Below the pieces are notes generated by a model that worked only from the letters and a program-made list of their open reading frames with translations, did not search any database and was not told where the DNA came from. DNA of 31,285 nt from Strigamia acuminata. Taxonomy: Eukaryota > Arthropoda > Chilopoda > Geophilomorpha > Linotaeniidae. The stretch's first letter is position 1; the number at the start of each line of letters is the position of its first letter. The position numbers and the translations under genes are program-made. Shown in pieces: positions 8,401-20,503 of the stretch. The DNA lies in assembly GCA_949358305.1 (NCBI GenBank), contig CASHSZ010000072.1:1-31285 (forward strand). Direction: 5' to 3'.

Positions 8401-9484
8401 GGCCGTGACGGGATCGTGACGGGACCGTCAGCGGCCCGTTAACGGCCCGTGCGGGCCGTTGCGGGATCGTGACGGGATCGTCGACGGCCCGTTAACGGCC
8501 CGTGCGGGCCGTTGCGGGCCGTTGACGGGCCGTTGACGGGCCGTTAGTTGACGGGCCGTTAACGGCCGTTAACGGCGTTACGGCGTGAATCGAAAAAATC
8601 AACAACCGACAACACGTACGTGAAAACGCGTACAACATTCATAGACATTAATCTCGAATCCTGTTTTCGGTTTTGCCCCGTTAACGGGCCGTTAACGGGC
8701 CGTTAACGGGCCGTTAACGGCCCGTGCGGGCCGTTGCGGGATCGTGACGGGACCGTCGACGGCCCGTTAACGGCCCGTGCGGGCCGTTGCGGGATCGTGA
8801 CGGGACCGTCAGCGGCCCGTTAACGGCCCGTGCGGGCCGTTGCGGGATCGTGACGGGATCGTCGACGGCCCGTTAACGGCCCGTGCGGGCCGTTGCGGGA
8901 TCGTGACGGGACCGTCGGCGGCCCGTTAACGGCCCGTGCGGGCCGTTGCGGGATCGTGACGGGATCGTCGACGGCCCGTTAACGGCCCGTGCGGGCCGTT
9001 GCGGGCCGTTGACGGGCCGTTGACGGGCCGTTAACGGGCCGTTAACGGGCCGTTACGGCGTGAATCGAAAAAATCAACAACCGACAACACGTACATGAAA
9101 ACGCGTACAACATTCATAGACATTAATCTCGAATCCTGTTTTTGGTTTTACGCCGTTAACGGGCCGTTAACGGGCCGTTAACGGCCCGTTAACGGCCCGC
9201 GTGAGGTCGTACGGGCCGTCGGCGAGCCGAAGTCCGGGAACGAAGGCCGTGACGGGATCGTGACGGGACCGTCAGCGGCCCGTTAACGGCCCGTGCGGGC
9301 CGTTTTCGACCCGTTGCGGCCGTTTTCGACCCGTTGCGGCCCGTTTTCGACCCGTTACGGTCCTTGGCCGTAACGGGCCGAAAACGGGAAAACTGAAAAA
9401 GTCGAGTGCGAGACCACGTGACCCGGAGTGTGGTTTTTGGGGACGAGGGCCGTCCTCCGACCGCGCCGTGACGCGCCGCGGGTC
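5426..9484. repeat. Large GC-rich higher-order array (copy A, 3 regular dimers)
   Basis: Basic monomer about 53 bp (GGCCCGTTAACGGCCCGTGC ... GGGATCGTGACGGGACCGTC), mixed with 11-bp ACGGGCCGTTA runs. Conserved 87-bp blocks start at 5765, 6186, 6555, 6912, 7387, 7744, 8219, 8588 and 9063. From 6555, spacings alternate 357 and 475 bp (832-bp dimer), with one 369. Type A blocks have ACGTACATG and TTTTTGGTTTTACGCC; type B have ACGTACGTG and TTTTCGGTTTTGCCCC. Boundary modules at 5426-5492 and 9418-9484 are inverted relative to each other. A second signature, GCCGAAGTCCGGGAACGAAG, follows type A blocks. Non-coding. Confidence 0.92.
8541..8583. repeat. Irregular patch before a conserved block (copy A)
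   Basis: Where other junctions read GACGGGCCGTTAACGGGCCG, this one has a GTTAGTTGACGG join and two shortened units (AACGGCCGTTAACGGCG), making the step 369 instead of 357 bp. It is the only such patch I noticed in the three arrays. It could be a real local rearrangement or a consensus error. Confidence 0.7.
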
Positions 9485-12400
9485 GGTCACCAACTTTTGT
9501 CAATTTTTGACAGATTTTCACGGAATTTCAGCAACATTTTACGAGACATTTCTGCCCGATTGGACGGACTTGTTTAAAACATTGCTGAAATTCTGTGTTA
9601 ATTTATCAAAAATTGCAAAAATTCGGTGCGAATTTTGTCAGAAATTGGGAAAATTTTTTTAAAACTAGTCCAACGCGCCGATAAATCGAGCGCCCACACG
9701 CGCCCACGTGCTTGGACAGTGCTGGGCGCGTCCAACCCGCGTGGACACTGTCAAGTCGGGCATTTTCGGGCACAGTTTGATGCGAGCAAATCTCGCAAAA
9801 CTTGCACCGAATTGTGGCAACATTTGATAGATTTCCACCGAATTTTAGCAATGTTTTACAAAAACCTGTGGAAATGTATCCAATCGGGCAGAAATGTCTC
9901 GCAAAATATTGCTGAAATTACTTGGAAATTTATCACAAATTGTCAAAAGTCGGTGCAATTTTTTTGGACGCATCAAACCGTGTGCCCCGAGAGTCCACGA
10001 GTGTGCCCGACCTGACAGTGTCCACGCGGGGCGCACTGTCCACGCACGTGGGCGCGTGATTTACTGGCGCGTTGGACGAGTTCTAAAAAAATTCTCCAAA
10101 ATCTGACAAAACTTGCAACGATTTTTAACGACATTTAATAAATTTACACAGATTTTAAGCAATGTTTTACAGAAGCCCCATCCAAAAGGGCAGAAATATC
10201 CCGTATAATGTTGCTGCAATTCTGTAGAAATTTATCAGATATTGACAAAATTCGGTGACGGGCGGAAGGGCGATTCCCGAGCGGAAGAGAGAGAGAGAGA
10301 GAGAGGGCGGACGGCCGGCGCCTACGCCGACGGGGCGAGAGGGCGAGTGCACTGTTCACGCATGTGGGCACGTGTGGGCGCTCGATTTACCGGCGCGTTG
10401 GACGAGTTAAACAAAATTTTCCCAATATTTTGCATAACTTGCACCGATTTTTAAGAACATTTGACTGATTTCCACAGATTTTAAGCGATGTTTTACACGT
10501 CCAACCCGCGTGGACATTGTCAGATCGGGCGGTTTCGGGCACAGTTTTATTGTTAATTGTTTTTGCATTAGACATGTGTTTAATTCGTTTTGTCTTTTTA
10601 GTGGTTCCTTGACTCGGTGTGTACGGTTCTTGCGCGTCGTGCCCACGTTTAACACGTGGCCACACGAGTACATCGCGCACGCACATGCGTGGACTCTCGT
10701 CGACGATCGTGTGATTCTAGTTACGTCAGTCTCGATGTTTTATATGATTTTATTTTGCTAATTGTTTTGAGCGCGTGCAATTTCAATTGTTGCACTCCCG
10801 CATTTTCTATTGTAGACTAGTATCTGGACAATTTAGTTCGTGTTCTTGAGTCGAATAAATTAGACGTGTTTTTAATTTTTCTGTCGCCATTTTTTGAATT
10901 CACTAGCGCTCTTCAGATGATTCGTTGCGCTGCATGAGAGCTTTAATTGATGAGTTGGAGGCCAGTAAATCGCGCGCCCACATGCGCACGTCCAACCCGC
11001 GTGGACACTGTCAGATCGGGCACACGCGTGGACTCTCGGGGCACAGTTTGATGCGTGCAAAAGTTGCACCGACTTGTGGGAATTTTTTAACAAATTTCCA
11101 CAGAATTTCAGCGACATTTTACGAGACATTTCTGCCCGATGGGACGGACTTCTGTAAAACATTGCTTAAAATCCATGGAAATTTATCACATATTGACAAA
11201 ATTCGGTGCAAGTTTTGTCAGAAATTAGGAAAAAACTTTTTTCAAAACTCGTCCAACGCGCCGGTAAATTGAGCGCCCACGTGCGTCGACAGTGGGCGCT
11301 TCAAAACCGCGTGGACACTGTCAGATCTCGGCACAGTTTGATGCGCCCAAATCTAGCAATACTTGCACCGACTTTTGGCAATTTGTGACAAATTTTCACA
11401 GAATTTCGGCAACATTTTACGACACATTTCTGCCCGGTTGGACACATTTCCACAGGTTTTTTGTAAAACGTTGCTAAAATTCCGTTGAATTTCATCAAAA
11501 ATTGTGTCAAAAGTCGGTGACGGGCGGAGGGGCGAGCTCCGGGCGCCCGAGAGAGAGAGAGAAAGAGAGAGAGAGGGGACGGCCGGGGCTCCCGCCGACG
11601 GGCGGAGGGGCGAGCCTTGGCGGGTTGGGCGTGCACTATCTAGGCATGTGGGCGCTCGATTTACCGGCACGTTGGACAAGTTTTGAAAATTTTTTTTTTC
11701 CTAATTTTTGACAAAATTAGCACCGAATTTTGCCAATATTTGATAAATTTCCACGGAATTTTATCAATGTTTTACAAAAAACCCCTGGAAATGTGTCCAA
11801 TCGAGCAGAAATGTCTCGTAAAATATCGCTGAAATTTGTCTAAAATTGACAAAAAATCGGTGCAAGTTTTGCTAGATATTTGCCCGGATCAAACTGTGCC
11901 CGAAACCGCCCGATCTGACAGTGTGCACGCGGGCTGGACGTGCCCACTGTCCCCGCATGTGCACTCGCCGGCGCGTTGGACGAGTTTAAGAAGATTTTAT
12001 CAATTTCTGACAAAACTTGCATCGATTTTTTGTCAATATTTGATAAATTTCCCCAGAATTTTAGCAATAAAACCTTTGAAAATGTATCCAAAAGAGCAGA
12101 AATGTCCTGTAAAATATTGCTGAAAATCTGTTGAAATTCATCAAATATTGACAAAAATCTGTGACGAGCGGAGGGGCGATCCTTTGGCGGCCGAAAGAGA
12201 GAGGGGGGACGGTCGGGGCTCCCGCCGACGGGCGGAGGGGCGAGCCTTGGCGGCCGAGAGAGAGAGAGAGAGAGGACGGCCGGGGCTCCCGCCGGCGCAC
12301 TGTCCATGGGCGCGCTCGATTTACTGGCGCGTTGGACGAATTTTAAATTTTTTGTTTCCTATTTCTGACTAAATTTGCACAGACTTTTGTCAATTTTTGA

Positions 12401-12711
12401 CAAATTTTCACGGAATTTCAGCAATGGGACGGACTTATGTAAAACATCGCTTAAAATCTGGAAATCTGTCAAATCTTCTTTAAATTTATGCAAGATATTG
12501 GGAAATTTTGGTTTAACTCGTCCAACGGGCCGGTAAATCGAGCGCCCACACGCGCCCACATGCACGTCCAACCCGCATGGGCACTGTCACATCGGACGTT
12601 TGTTGCGTGCAAAACTTGCACCGACTTTTGGCCATTTTTGGTTAAACTTTCGCACAATTTCTGCCCGATTGGACACTGAGGTTCGGTTTCCGACCGGGTC
12701 GTTTCTTGTCC
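9485..12711. repeat. AT-rich palindrome field (junction of copies A and B)
   Basis: This is the complete version of the AT-rich field, because it spans the A/B junction. It starts directly after the right boundary module of copy A's large GC array with a palindrome near 9490-9632, then 9802-9958, and continues as in copy A at +9936: 10113-10258, 11064-11211, 11363-11520, 11717-11865 and 12017-12164. The unique island (10548-10951) lies inside it. Confidence 0.9.
10548..10951 (+). other. Unique island, copy B
   Basis: Copy B version of the island described at 612-1015, with AATAAA at 10854-10859. It looks unchanged from copy A, so the insertion predates amplification of the macro-unit. Confidence 0.4.
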
Positions 12712-13687
12712 GACCCGCGGCGCGTCGCGGCGCGGCCGGAGGACGGCCCTCGTCCCCAAAAACCACACTCCGAGTCACGGGTCGCACGGCCAACAGGCCG
12801 TGACGGGCCGTAGCGGGTCGAAAACGGGCCGTTAACGGCCCGTTGACGGCCCGTTAGCGGCCCGCATGAGGTCGCACGGGCCGTCGGCGAGCCGAAGTCC
12901 GGGAACGAAGGCCGTTACGGGACCGTGACGGGACCGTCGGCGGCCCGTTAACGGCCCGTGCGAGCCGTTACGGGACCGTGACGGGACCGTCGGCGGCCCG
13001 TTAACGGCCCGTGCGGGCCGTTACGGGATCGTGACGGGACCGTCGGCGGCCCGTTAACGGCCCGTGCGGGCCGTTACGGGATCGTAACGGGCCGTTAACG
13101 GGCCGTTAACGGGCCGTTAACGGGCCGTGACGGTGTAAATCGAAAAAATCAACAACCGACAACACGTACATGAAAACGCGTACAACATTCATAGACATTA
13201 ATCTCGAATCCTGTTTTTGGTTTTACGCCGTTAACGGGCCGTTAACGGCCCGTTAACGGCCCGTTAACGGCCCGCATGAGGTCGTACGGGCCGTTACGGG
13301 GTCGTGACGGGATCGTCGGCGGCCCGTTAACGGCCCGTGCGGGCCGTTACGGGATAGTTACGGAACCGTCGGCGGCCCGTTAACGGCCCGTGCGAGCCGT
13401 TACGGGATCGTGACGGGACCGTCGGCGGCCCGTTAACGGCCCGTGCGAGCCGTTACGGGATTGTGACGGGACCGTCGGCGGCCCGTTAACGGCCCGTGCG
13501 GGCCGTTTTCGACCCGTTGCGGCCGTTTTCGACCCGTTGCGGCCCGTTTTCGACCCGTTACGGTCCTTGGCCGTAACGGGCCGAAAACGGGAAAACTGAA
13601 AAAGTCGAGTGCGAGACCACGTGACCCGGAGTGTGGTTTTTGGGGGCGAGGGCCGTCCTCCGACCGCGCCGTGACGCGCCCCGAGTC
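12712..13687. repeat. Small GC-rich array, copy B
   Basis: Same as 2776-3751 at +9936. The conserved 87-bp block is at 13138-13224 and the boundary modules at 12712-12779 and 13621-13687. Unlike the large array, this one has the same length in all three copies. Confidence 0.9.
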
Positions 13688-14786
13688 GGATCAAGAGGCG
13701 ACCCGGTCGGAAACCGAACCTCGGGGTTCCTCGAGGCGTGGTTTTTTGGGGACGGGGGGAGGGGGGGGGGGGGGGATCGGGTCGCGTGCTCCGACCGCGC
13801 CGCAACGCGATGTGGGTCGGTCACCAACTTTTGTCAATTTTTGACAAATTTCCACGGAATTTCAGCAACATTTTACGAGACGTTTCTGCCCGACTAGACA
13901 CGTTTCCGCAGGTTTTAGCAAAACAACGTTAAATTCTGTGGAAATTTATCAAATGTTGACAAAATTCTGTGCAAGTTTTGTCAGATACTTACTTACTTAC
14001 GATATAAACTCGAACGTCGTCCATCGACACTCTCAACATTCCACCGGACATTTTCCGGAAGAGTTTGTCCCGATCGGGACCACGCCTCGACGAAGCCCGG
14101 GACCCGGTTTCCGACCGGGTCGTTTTTGGCCCAAGTCACGGCGCGTCGCGGCGCTTTCGGAGCACGCGACCCGATCCCCCCCTCCCCCCGTTCTCAAAAA
14201 CCACGCCTCGACGAAGCCCGGGACCCGGTTTCCGACCGGGTCGTTTTTGGCCCAAGTCACGGCGCGTCGCGGCGCGTTCGGAGCACATGAACCGATCCCC
14301 CCTCCCTCCCGTCACAAAAACCACGTTTTAGCGAAACCCTTGACCGGTCACAAAACCCACCGAACACCGAAAAGCAACGAACAAAACGCGCTCGGTCGCA
14401 CGAACTACTCGGCCAAAACAACATCCGCAAATTCCGCATCACAGTCGCGATCAACGAAACAACGTATAGGCCGCCGTAATGTTAAAAAGCGGGACCCTTT
14501 CGCCCCCGACAAAATCCGCACACATACCCCAAGGTTATGTAAAACATTGTTGAAATTCCGTGGAAATTTATAAAATATTGACAAAGGTTGGTGACCGACC
14601 CACGGCGCGTTGCGGCGCGGTCGGAGCACGCGACCCAATCCCCCCCTCCCCCCGTCCCCAAAAAACCACGCCCCGAGGAACCCCGAGGTTCGGTTTCCGA
14701 CCGGGTCGCCTCTTGATCCGACCCGGGGCGCGTCACGGCGCGGTCGGAGGACGGCCCTCGCCCCCAAAAACCACACTCCGGGTCAC
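13621..14786. repeat. Central domain, copy B (with 642-bp deletion)
   Basis: Same as 3685-5492 but missing the sequence equivalent to copy A 4602-5243. The outer arms remain. The right inner arm, the CT tract and the start of the right palindrome are gone. Confidence 0.9.
14535..14537. other. Deletion junction in copy B (642 bp lost)
   Basis: Copy A and C sequence CCCCAAGGTTAAGCG (copy A tta at 4599-4601) is joined to TTATGTAAAACATTG (copy A tta at 5241-5243). The shared TTA is the only microhomology. The missing segment contains the right inner arm, the CT-tract module and part of a palindrome. Confidence 0.92.
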
Positions 14787-17700
14787 GTGGTCTCGCACCC
14801 GACTCTCTCAGTTATCCCGTTACGGCCCTTGGCCGTAACGGGCCGTTACGGGATCGTGACGGGACCGTCGGCGGCCCGTTAACGGCCCGCACGGGCCGTG
14901 ACGGGATCGTGACGGGACCGTTGGCGGCCCGTTAACGGCCCGCACGCGCCGTGACGGGACCGTGACGGGACCGTCGGCGGCCCGTTAACGGCCCGTACGA
15001 CTCCATGCGGGCCGTTGACGGGCCGTTAACGGGCCGTTAACGGGCCGTTAACGGCGTAAATCGAAAAAATCAACAACCGACAACACGTACGTGAAAACGC
15101 GTACAACATTCATAGACATTAATCTCGAATCCTGTTTTTGGTTTTACGCCGTTAACGGGCCGTTAACGGGCCGTTAACGGCCCGTTAACGGCCCGTTAAC
15201 GGCCCGCGTGAGGTCGTACGGGCCGTCGGCGAGCCGAAGTCCGGGAACGAAGGCCGTGACGGGATCGTGACGGGACTGTCGGCGGCCCGTTAACGGCCCG
15301 CACGCGCCGTGACGGGACCGTGACGGGACCGTCGGCGGCCCGTTAACGGCCCGTGCGGGCCGTTGCGGGATCGTGACGGGATCGTCGACGGCCCGTTAAC
15401 GGCCCGTGCGGGCCGTTGCGGGCCGTTGACGGGCCGTTGACGGGCCGTTAACGGGCCGTTAACGGGCCGTTACGGCGTGAATCGAAAAAATCAACAACCG
15501 ACAACACGTACATGAAAACGCGTACAACATTCATAGACATTAATCTCGAATCCTGTTTTCGGTTTTGCCCCGTTAACGGGCCGTTAACGGGCCGTTAACG
15601 GGCCGTTAACGGCCCGTGCGGGCCGTTGCGGGATCGTGACGGGACCGTCGACGGCCCGTTAACGGCCCGTGCGGGCCGTTGCGGGATCGTGACGGGACCG
15701 TCAGCGGCCCGTTAACGGCCCGTGCGGGCCGTTGCGGGATCGTGACGGGATCGTCGACGGCCCGTTAACGGCCCGTGCGGGCCGTTGCGGGATCGTGACG
15801 GGACCGTCAGCGGCCCGTTAACGGCCCGTGCGGGCCGTTGCGGGATCGTGACGGGATCGTCGACGGCCCGTTAACGGCCCGTGCGGGCCGTTGCGGGCCG
15901 TTGACGGGCCGTTGACGGGCCGTTAACGGGCCGTTAACGGGCCGTTACGGCGTGAATCGAAAAAATCAACAACCGACAACACGTACATGAAAACGCGTAC
16001 AACATTCATAGACATTAATCTCGAATCCTGTTTTTGGTTTTACGCCGTTAACGGGCCGTTAACGGGCCGTTAACGGCCCGTTAACGGCCCGCGTGAGGTC
16101 GTACGGGCCGTCGGCGAGCCGAAGTCCGGGAACGAAGGCCGTGACGGGATCGTGACGGGACCGTCAGCGGCCCGTTAACGGCCCGTGCGGGCCGTTGCGG
16201 GATCGTGACGGGATCGTCGACGGCCCGTTAACGGCCCGTGCGGGCCGTTGCGGGCCGTTGACGGGCCGTTGACGGGCCGTTAACGGGCCGTTACGGCGTA
16301 AATCGAAAAAATCAACAACTGACAACACGTACGTGAAAACGCGTACAACATTCATAGACATTAATCTCGAATCCTGTTTTCGGTTTTGCCCCGTTAACGG
16401 GCCGTTAACGGCCCGTGCGGGCCGTTGCGGGATCGTGACGGGACCGTCGACGGCCCGTTAACGGCCCGTGCGGGCCGTTGCGGGATCGTGACGGGACCGT
16501 CAGCGGCCCGTTAACGGCCCGTGCGGGCCGTTGCGGGATCGTGACGGGATCGTCGACGGCCCGTTAACGGCCCGTGCGGGCCGTTGCGGGATCGTGACGG
16601 GACCGTCAGCGGCCCGTTAACGGCCCGTGCGGGCCGTTGCGGGATCGTGACGGGATCGTCGACGGCCCGTTAACGGCCCGTGCGGGCCGTTGCGGGCCGT
16701 TGACGGGCCGTTGACGGGCCGTTAACGGGCCGTTAACGGGCCGTTACGGCGTGAATCGAAAAAATCAACAACCGACAACACGTACATGAAAACGCGTACA
16801 ACATTCATAGACATTAATCTCGAATCCTGTTTTTGGTTTTACGCCGTTAACGGGCCGTTAACGGGCCGTTAACGGCCCGTTAACGGCCCGCGTGAGGTCG
16901 TACGGGCCGTCGGCGAGCCGAAGTCCGGGAACGAAGGCCGTGACGGGATCGTGACGGGACCGTCAGCGGCCCGTTAACGGCCCGTGCGGGCCGTTGCGGG
17001 ATCGTGACGGGATCGTCGACGGCCCGTTAACGGCCCGTGCGGGCCGTTGCGGGCCGTTGACGGGCCGTTGACGGGCCGTTAACGGGCCGTTAACGGGCCG
17101 TTACGGCGTGAATCGAAAAAATCAACAACCGACAACACGTACGTGAAAACGCGTACAACATTCATAGACATTAATCTCGAATCCTGTTTTCGGTTTTGCC
17201 CCGTTAACGGGCCGTTAACGGGCCGTTAACGGGCCGTTAACGGCCCGTGCGGGCCGTTGCGGGATCGTGACGGGACCGTCGACGGCCCGTTAACGGCCCG
17301 TGCGGGCCGTTGCGGGATCGTGACGGGACCGTCAGCGGCCCGTTAACGGCCCGTGCGGGCCGTTGCGGGATCGTGACGGGATCGTCGACGGCCCGTTAAC
17401 GGCCCGTGCGGGCCGTTGCGGGATCGTGACGGGACCGTCAGCGGCCCGTTAACGGCCCGTGCGGGCCGTTGCGGGATCGTGACGGGATCGTCGACGGCCC
17501 GTTAACGGCCCGTGCGGGCCGTTGCGGGCCGTTGACGGGCCGTTGACGGGCCGTTAACGGGCCGTTAACGGGCCGTTACGGCGTGAATCGAAAAAATCAA
17601 CAACCGACAACACGTACATGAAAACGCGTACAACATTCATAGACATTAATCTCGAATCCTGTTTTTGGTTTTACGCCGTTAACGGGCCGTTAACGGGCCG

Positions 17701-20503
17701 TTAACGGCCCGTTAACGGCCCGCGTGAGGTCGTACGGGCCGTCGGCGAGCCGAAGTCCGGGAACGAAGGCCGTGACGGGATCGTGACGGGACCGTCAGCG
17801 GCCCGTTAACGGCCCGTGCGGGCCGTTGCGGGATCGTGACGGGATCGTCGACGGCCCGTTAACGGCCCGTGCGGGCCGTTGCGGGCCGTTGACGGGCCGT
17901 TGACGGGCCGTTAACGGGCCGTTAACGGGCCGTTACGGCGTGAATCGAAAAAATCAACAACCGACAACACGTACGTGAAAACGCGTACAACATTCATAGA
18001 CATTAATCTCGAATCCTGTTTTCGGTTTTGCCCCGTTAACGGGCCGTTAACGGGCCGTTAACGGGCCGTTAACGGCCCGTGCGGGCCGTTGCGGGATCGT
18101 GACGGGACCGTCGACGGCCCGTTAACGGCCCGTGCGGGCCGTTGCGGGATCGTGACGGGACCGTCAGCGGCCCGTTAACGGCCCGTGCGGGCCGTTGCGG
18201 GATCGTGACGGGATCGTCGACGGCCCGTTAACGGCCCGTGCGGGCCGTTGCGGGATCGTGACGGGACCGTCAGCGGCCCGTTAACGGCCCGTGCGGGCCG
18301 TTGCGGGATCGTGACGGGATCGTCGACGGCCCGTTAACGGCCCGTGCGGGCCGTTGCGGGCCGTTGACGGGCCGTTGACGGGCCGTTAACGGGCCGTTAA
18401 CGGGCCGTTACGGCGTGAATCGAAAAAATCAACAACCGACAACACGTACATGAAAACGCGTACAACATTCATAGACATTAATCTCGAATCCTGTTTTTGG
18501 TTTTACGCCGTTAACGGGCCGTTAACGGGCCGTTAACGGCCCGTTAACGGCCCGCGTGAGGTCGTACGGGCCGTCGGCGAGCCGAAGTCCGGGAACGAAG
18601 GCCGTGACGGGATCGTGACGGGACCGTCAGCGGCCCGTTAACGGCCCGTGCGGGCCGTTGCGGGATCGTGACGGGATCGTCGACGGCCCGTTAACGGCCC
18701 GTGCGGGCCGTTGCGGGCCGTTGACGGGCCGTTGACGGGCCGTTAACGGGCCGTTAACGGGCCGTTACGGCGTGAATCGAAAAAATCAACAACCGACAAC
18801 ACGTACGTGAAAACGCGTACAACATTCATAGACATTAATCTCGAATCCTGTTTTCGGTTTTGCCCCGTTAACGGGCCGTTAACGGGCCGTTAACGGGCCG
18901 TTAACGGCCCGTGCGGGCCGTTGCGGGATCGTGACGGGACCGTCGACGGCCCGTTAACGGCCCGTGCGGGCCGTTGCGGGATCGTGACGGGACCGTCAGC
19001 GGCCCGTTAACGGCCCGTGCGGGCCGTTGCGGGATCGTGACGGGATCGTCGACGGCCCGTTAACGGCCCGTGCGGGCCGTTGCGGGATCGTGACGGGACC
19101 GTCAGCGGCCCGTTAACGGCCCGTGCGGGCCGTTGCGGGATCGTGACGGGATCGTCGACGGCCCGTTAACGGCCCGTGCGGGCCGTTGCGGGCCGTTGAC
19201 GGGCCGTTGACGGGCCGTTAACGGGCCGTTAACGGGCCGTTACGGCGTGAATCGAAAAAATCAACAACCGACAACACGTACATGAAAACGCGTACAACAT
19301 TCATAGACATTAATCTCGAATCCTGTTTTTGGTTTTACGCCGTTAACGGGCCGTTAACGGGCCGTTAACGGCCCGTTAACGGCCCGCGTGAGGTCGTACG
19401 GGCCGTCGGCGAGCCGAAGTCCGGGAACGAAGGCCGTGACGGGATCGTGACGGGACCGTCAGCGGCCCGTTAACGGCCCGTGCGGGCCGTTGCGGGATCG
19501 TGACGGGATCGTCGACGGCCCGTTAACGGCCCGTGCGGGCCGTTGCGGGCCGTTGACGGGCCGTTGACGGGCCGTTAACGGGCCGTTAACGGGCCGTTAC
19601 GGCGTGAATCGAAAAAATCAACAACCGACAACACGTACGTGAAAACGCGTACAACATTCATAGACATTAATCTCGAATCCTGTTTTCGGTTTTGCCCCGT
19701 TAACGGGCCGTTAACGGGCCGTTAACGGGCCGTTAACGGCCCGTGCGGGCCGTTGCGGGATCGTGACGGGACCGTCGACGGCCCGTTAACGGCCCGTGCG
19801 GGCCGTTGCGGGATCGTGACGGGACCGTCAGCGGCCCGTTAACGGCCCGTGCGGGCCGTTGCGGGATCGTGACGGGATCGTCGACGGCCCGTTAACGGCC
19901 CGTGCGGGCCGTTGCGGGATCGTGACGGGACCGTCGGCGGCCCGTTAACGGCCCGTGCGGGCCGTTGCGGGATCGTGACGGGATCGTCGACGGCCCGTTA
20001 ACGGCCCGTGCGGGCCGTTGCGGGCCGTTGACGGGCCGTTGACGGGCCGTTAACGGGCCGTTAACGGGCCGTTACGGCGTGAATCGAAAAAATCAACAAC
20101 CGACAACACGTACATGAAAACGCGTACAACATTCATAGACATTAATCTCGAATCCTGTTTTTGGTTTTACGCCGTTAACGGGCCGTTAACGGGCCGTTAA
20201 CGGCCCGTTAACGGCCCGCGTGAGGTCGTACGGGCCGTCGGCGAGCCGAAGTCCGGGAACGAAGGCCGTGACGGGATCGTGACGGGACCGTCAGCGGCCC
20301 GTTAACGGCCCGTGCGGGCCGTTTTCGACCCGTTGCGGCCGTTTTCGACCCGTTGCGGCCCGTTTTCGACCCGTTACGGTCCTTGGCCGTAACGGGCCGA
20401 AAACGGGAAAACTGAAAAAGTCGAGTGCGAGACCACGTGACCCGGAGTGTGGTTTTTGGGGACGAGGGCCGTCCTCCGACCGCGCCGTGACGCGCCGCGG
20501 GTC
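14720..20503. repeat. Large GC-rich higher-order array (copy B, 5 regular dimers)
   Basis: Blocks start at 15059, 15480, 15955, 16301, 16754, 17111, 17586, 17943, 18418, 18775, 19250, 19607 and 20082. Spacings are 421, 475, 346, 453 and then a regular 357/475 alternation. The first dimer (15955-16753) is 799 bp because of one 11-bp and one 22-bp loss of ACGGGCCGTTA units. The block at 16301 has a private C-to-T change (CAACAACTGAC). Boundary modules at 14720-14786 and 20437-20503. Confidence 0.92.

Larger units (their letters stand above)
1..9936. repeat. Macrosatellite unit, copy A (9936 bp)
   Basis: First of three head-to-tail units. Position 1 recurs at 9937 and 20956, and the order of all subdomains repeats. 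The unit start is arbitrary because the window opens inside an AT-rich palindrome. Order: AT-rich palindrome field, small GC array, central inverted-repeat domain, large GC array, then the start of the next AT-rich field. Against copies B and C, I saw no substitutions in the stretches I compared over the first ~4.6 kb; differences are in the central domain (a deletion in B) and in array length. No rRNA or protein gene is recognisable, which argues against an rDNA spacer. The biological role is unknown; centromeric, pericentromeric, B-chromosome or intergenic satellite are all possible. Confidence 0.95.

Noticed and set aside
5765-9149. CRISPR-like pattern of a conserved block with regular spacing
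   Set aside because: The block is 87 bp, the intervals are 346-506 bp and are themselves tandem repeats, and no cas genes are present. This is higher-order satellite structure.
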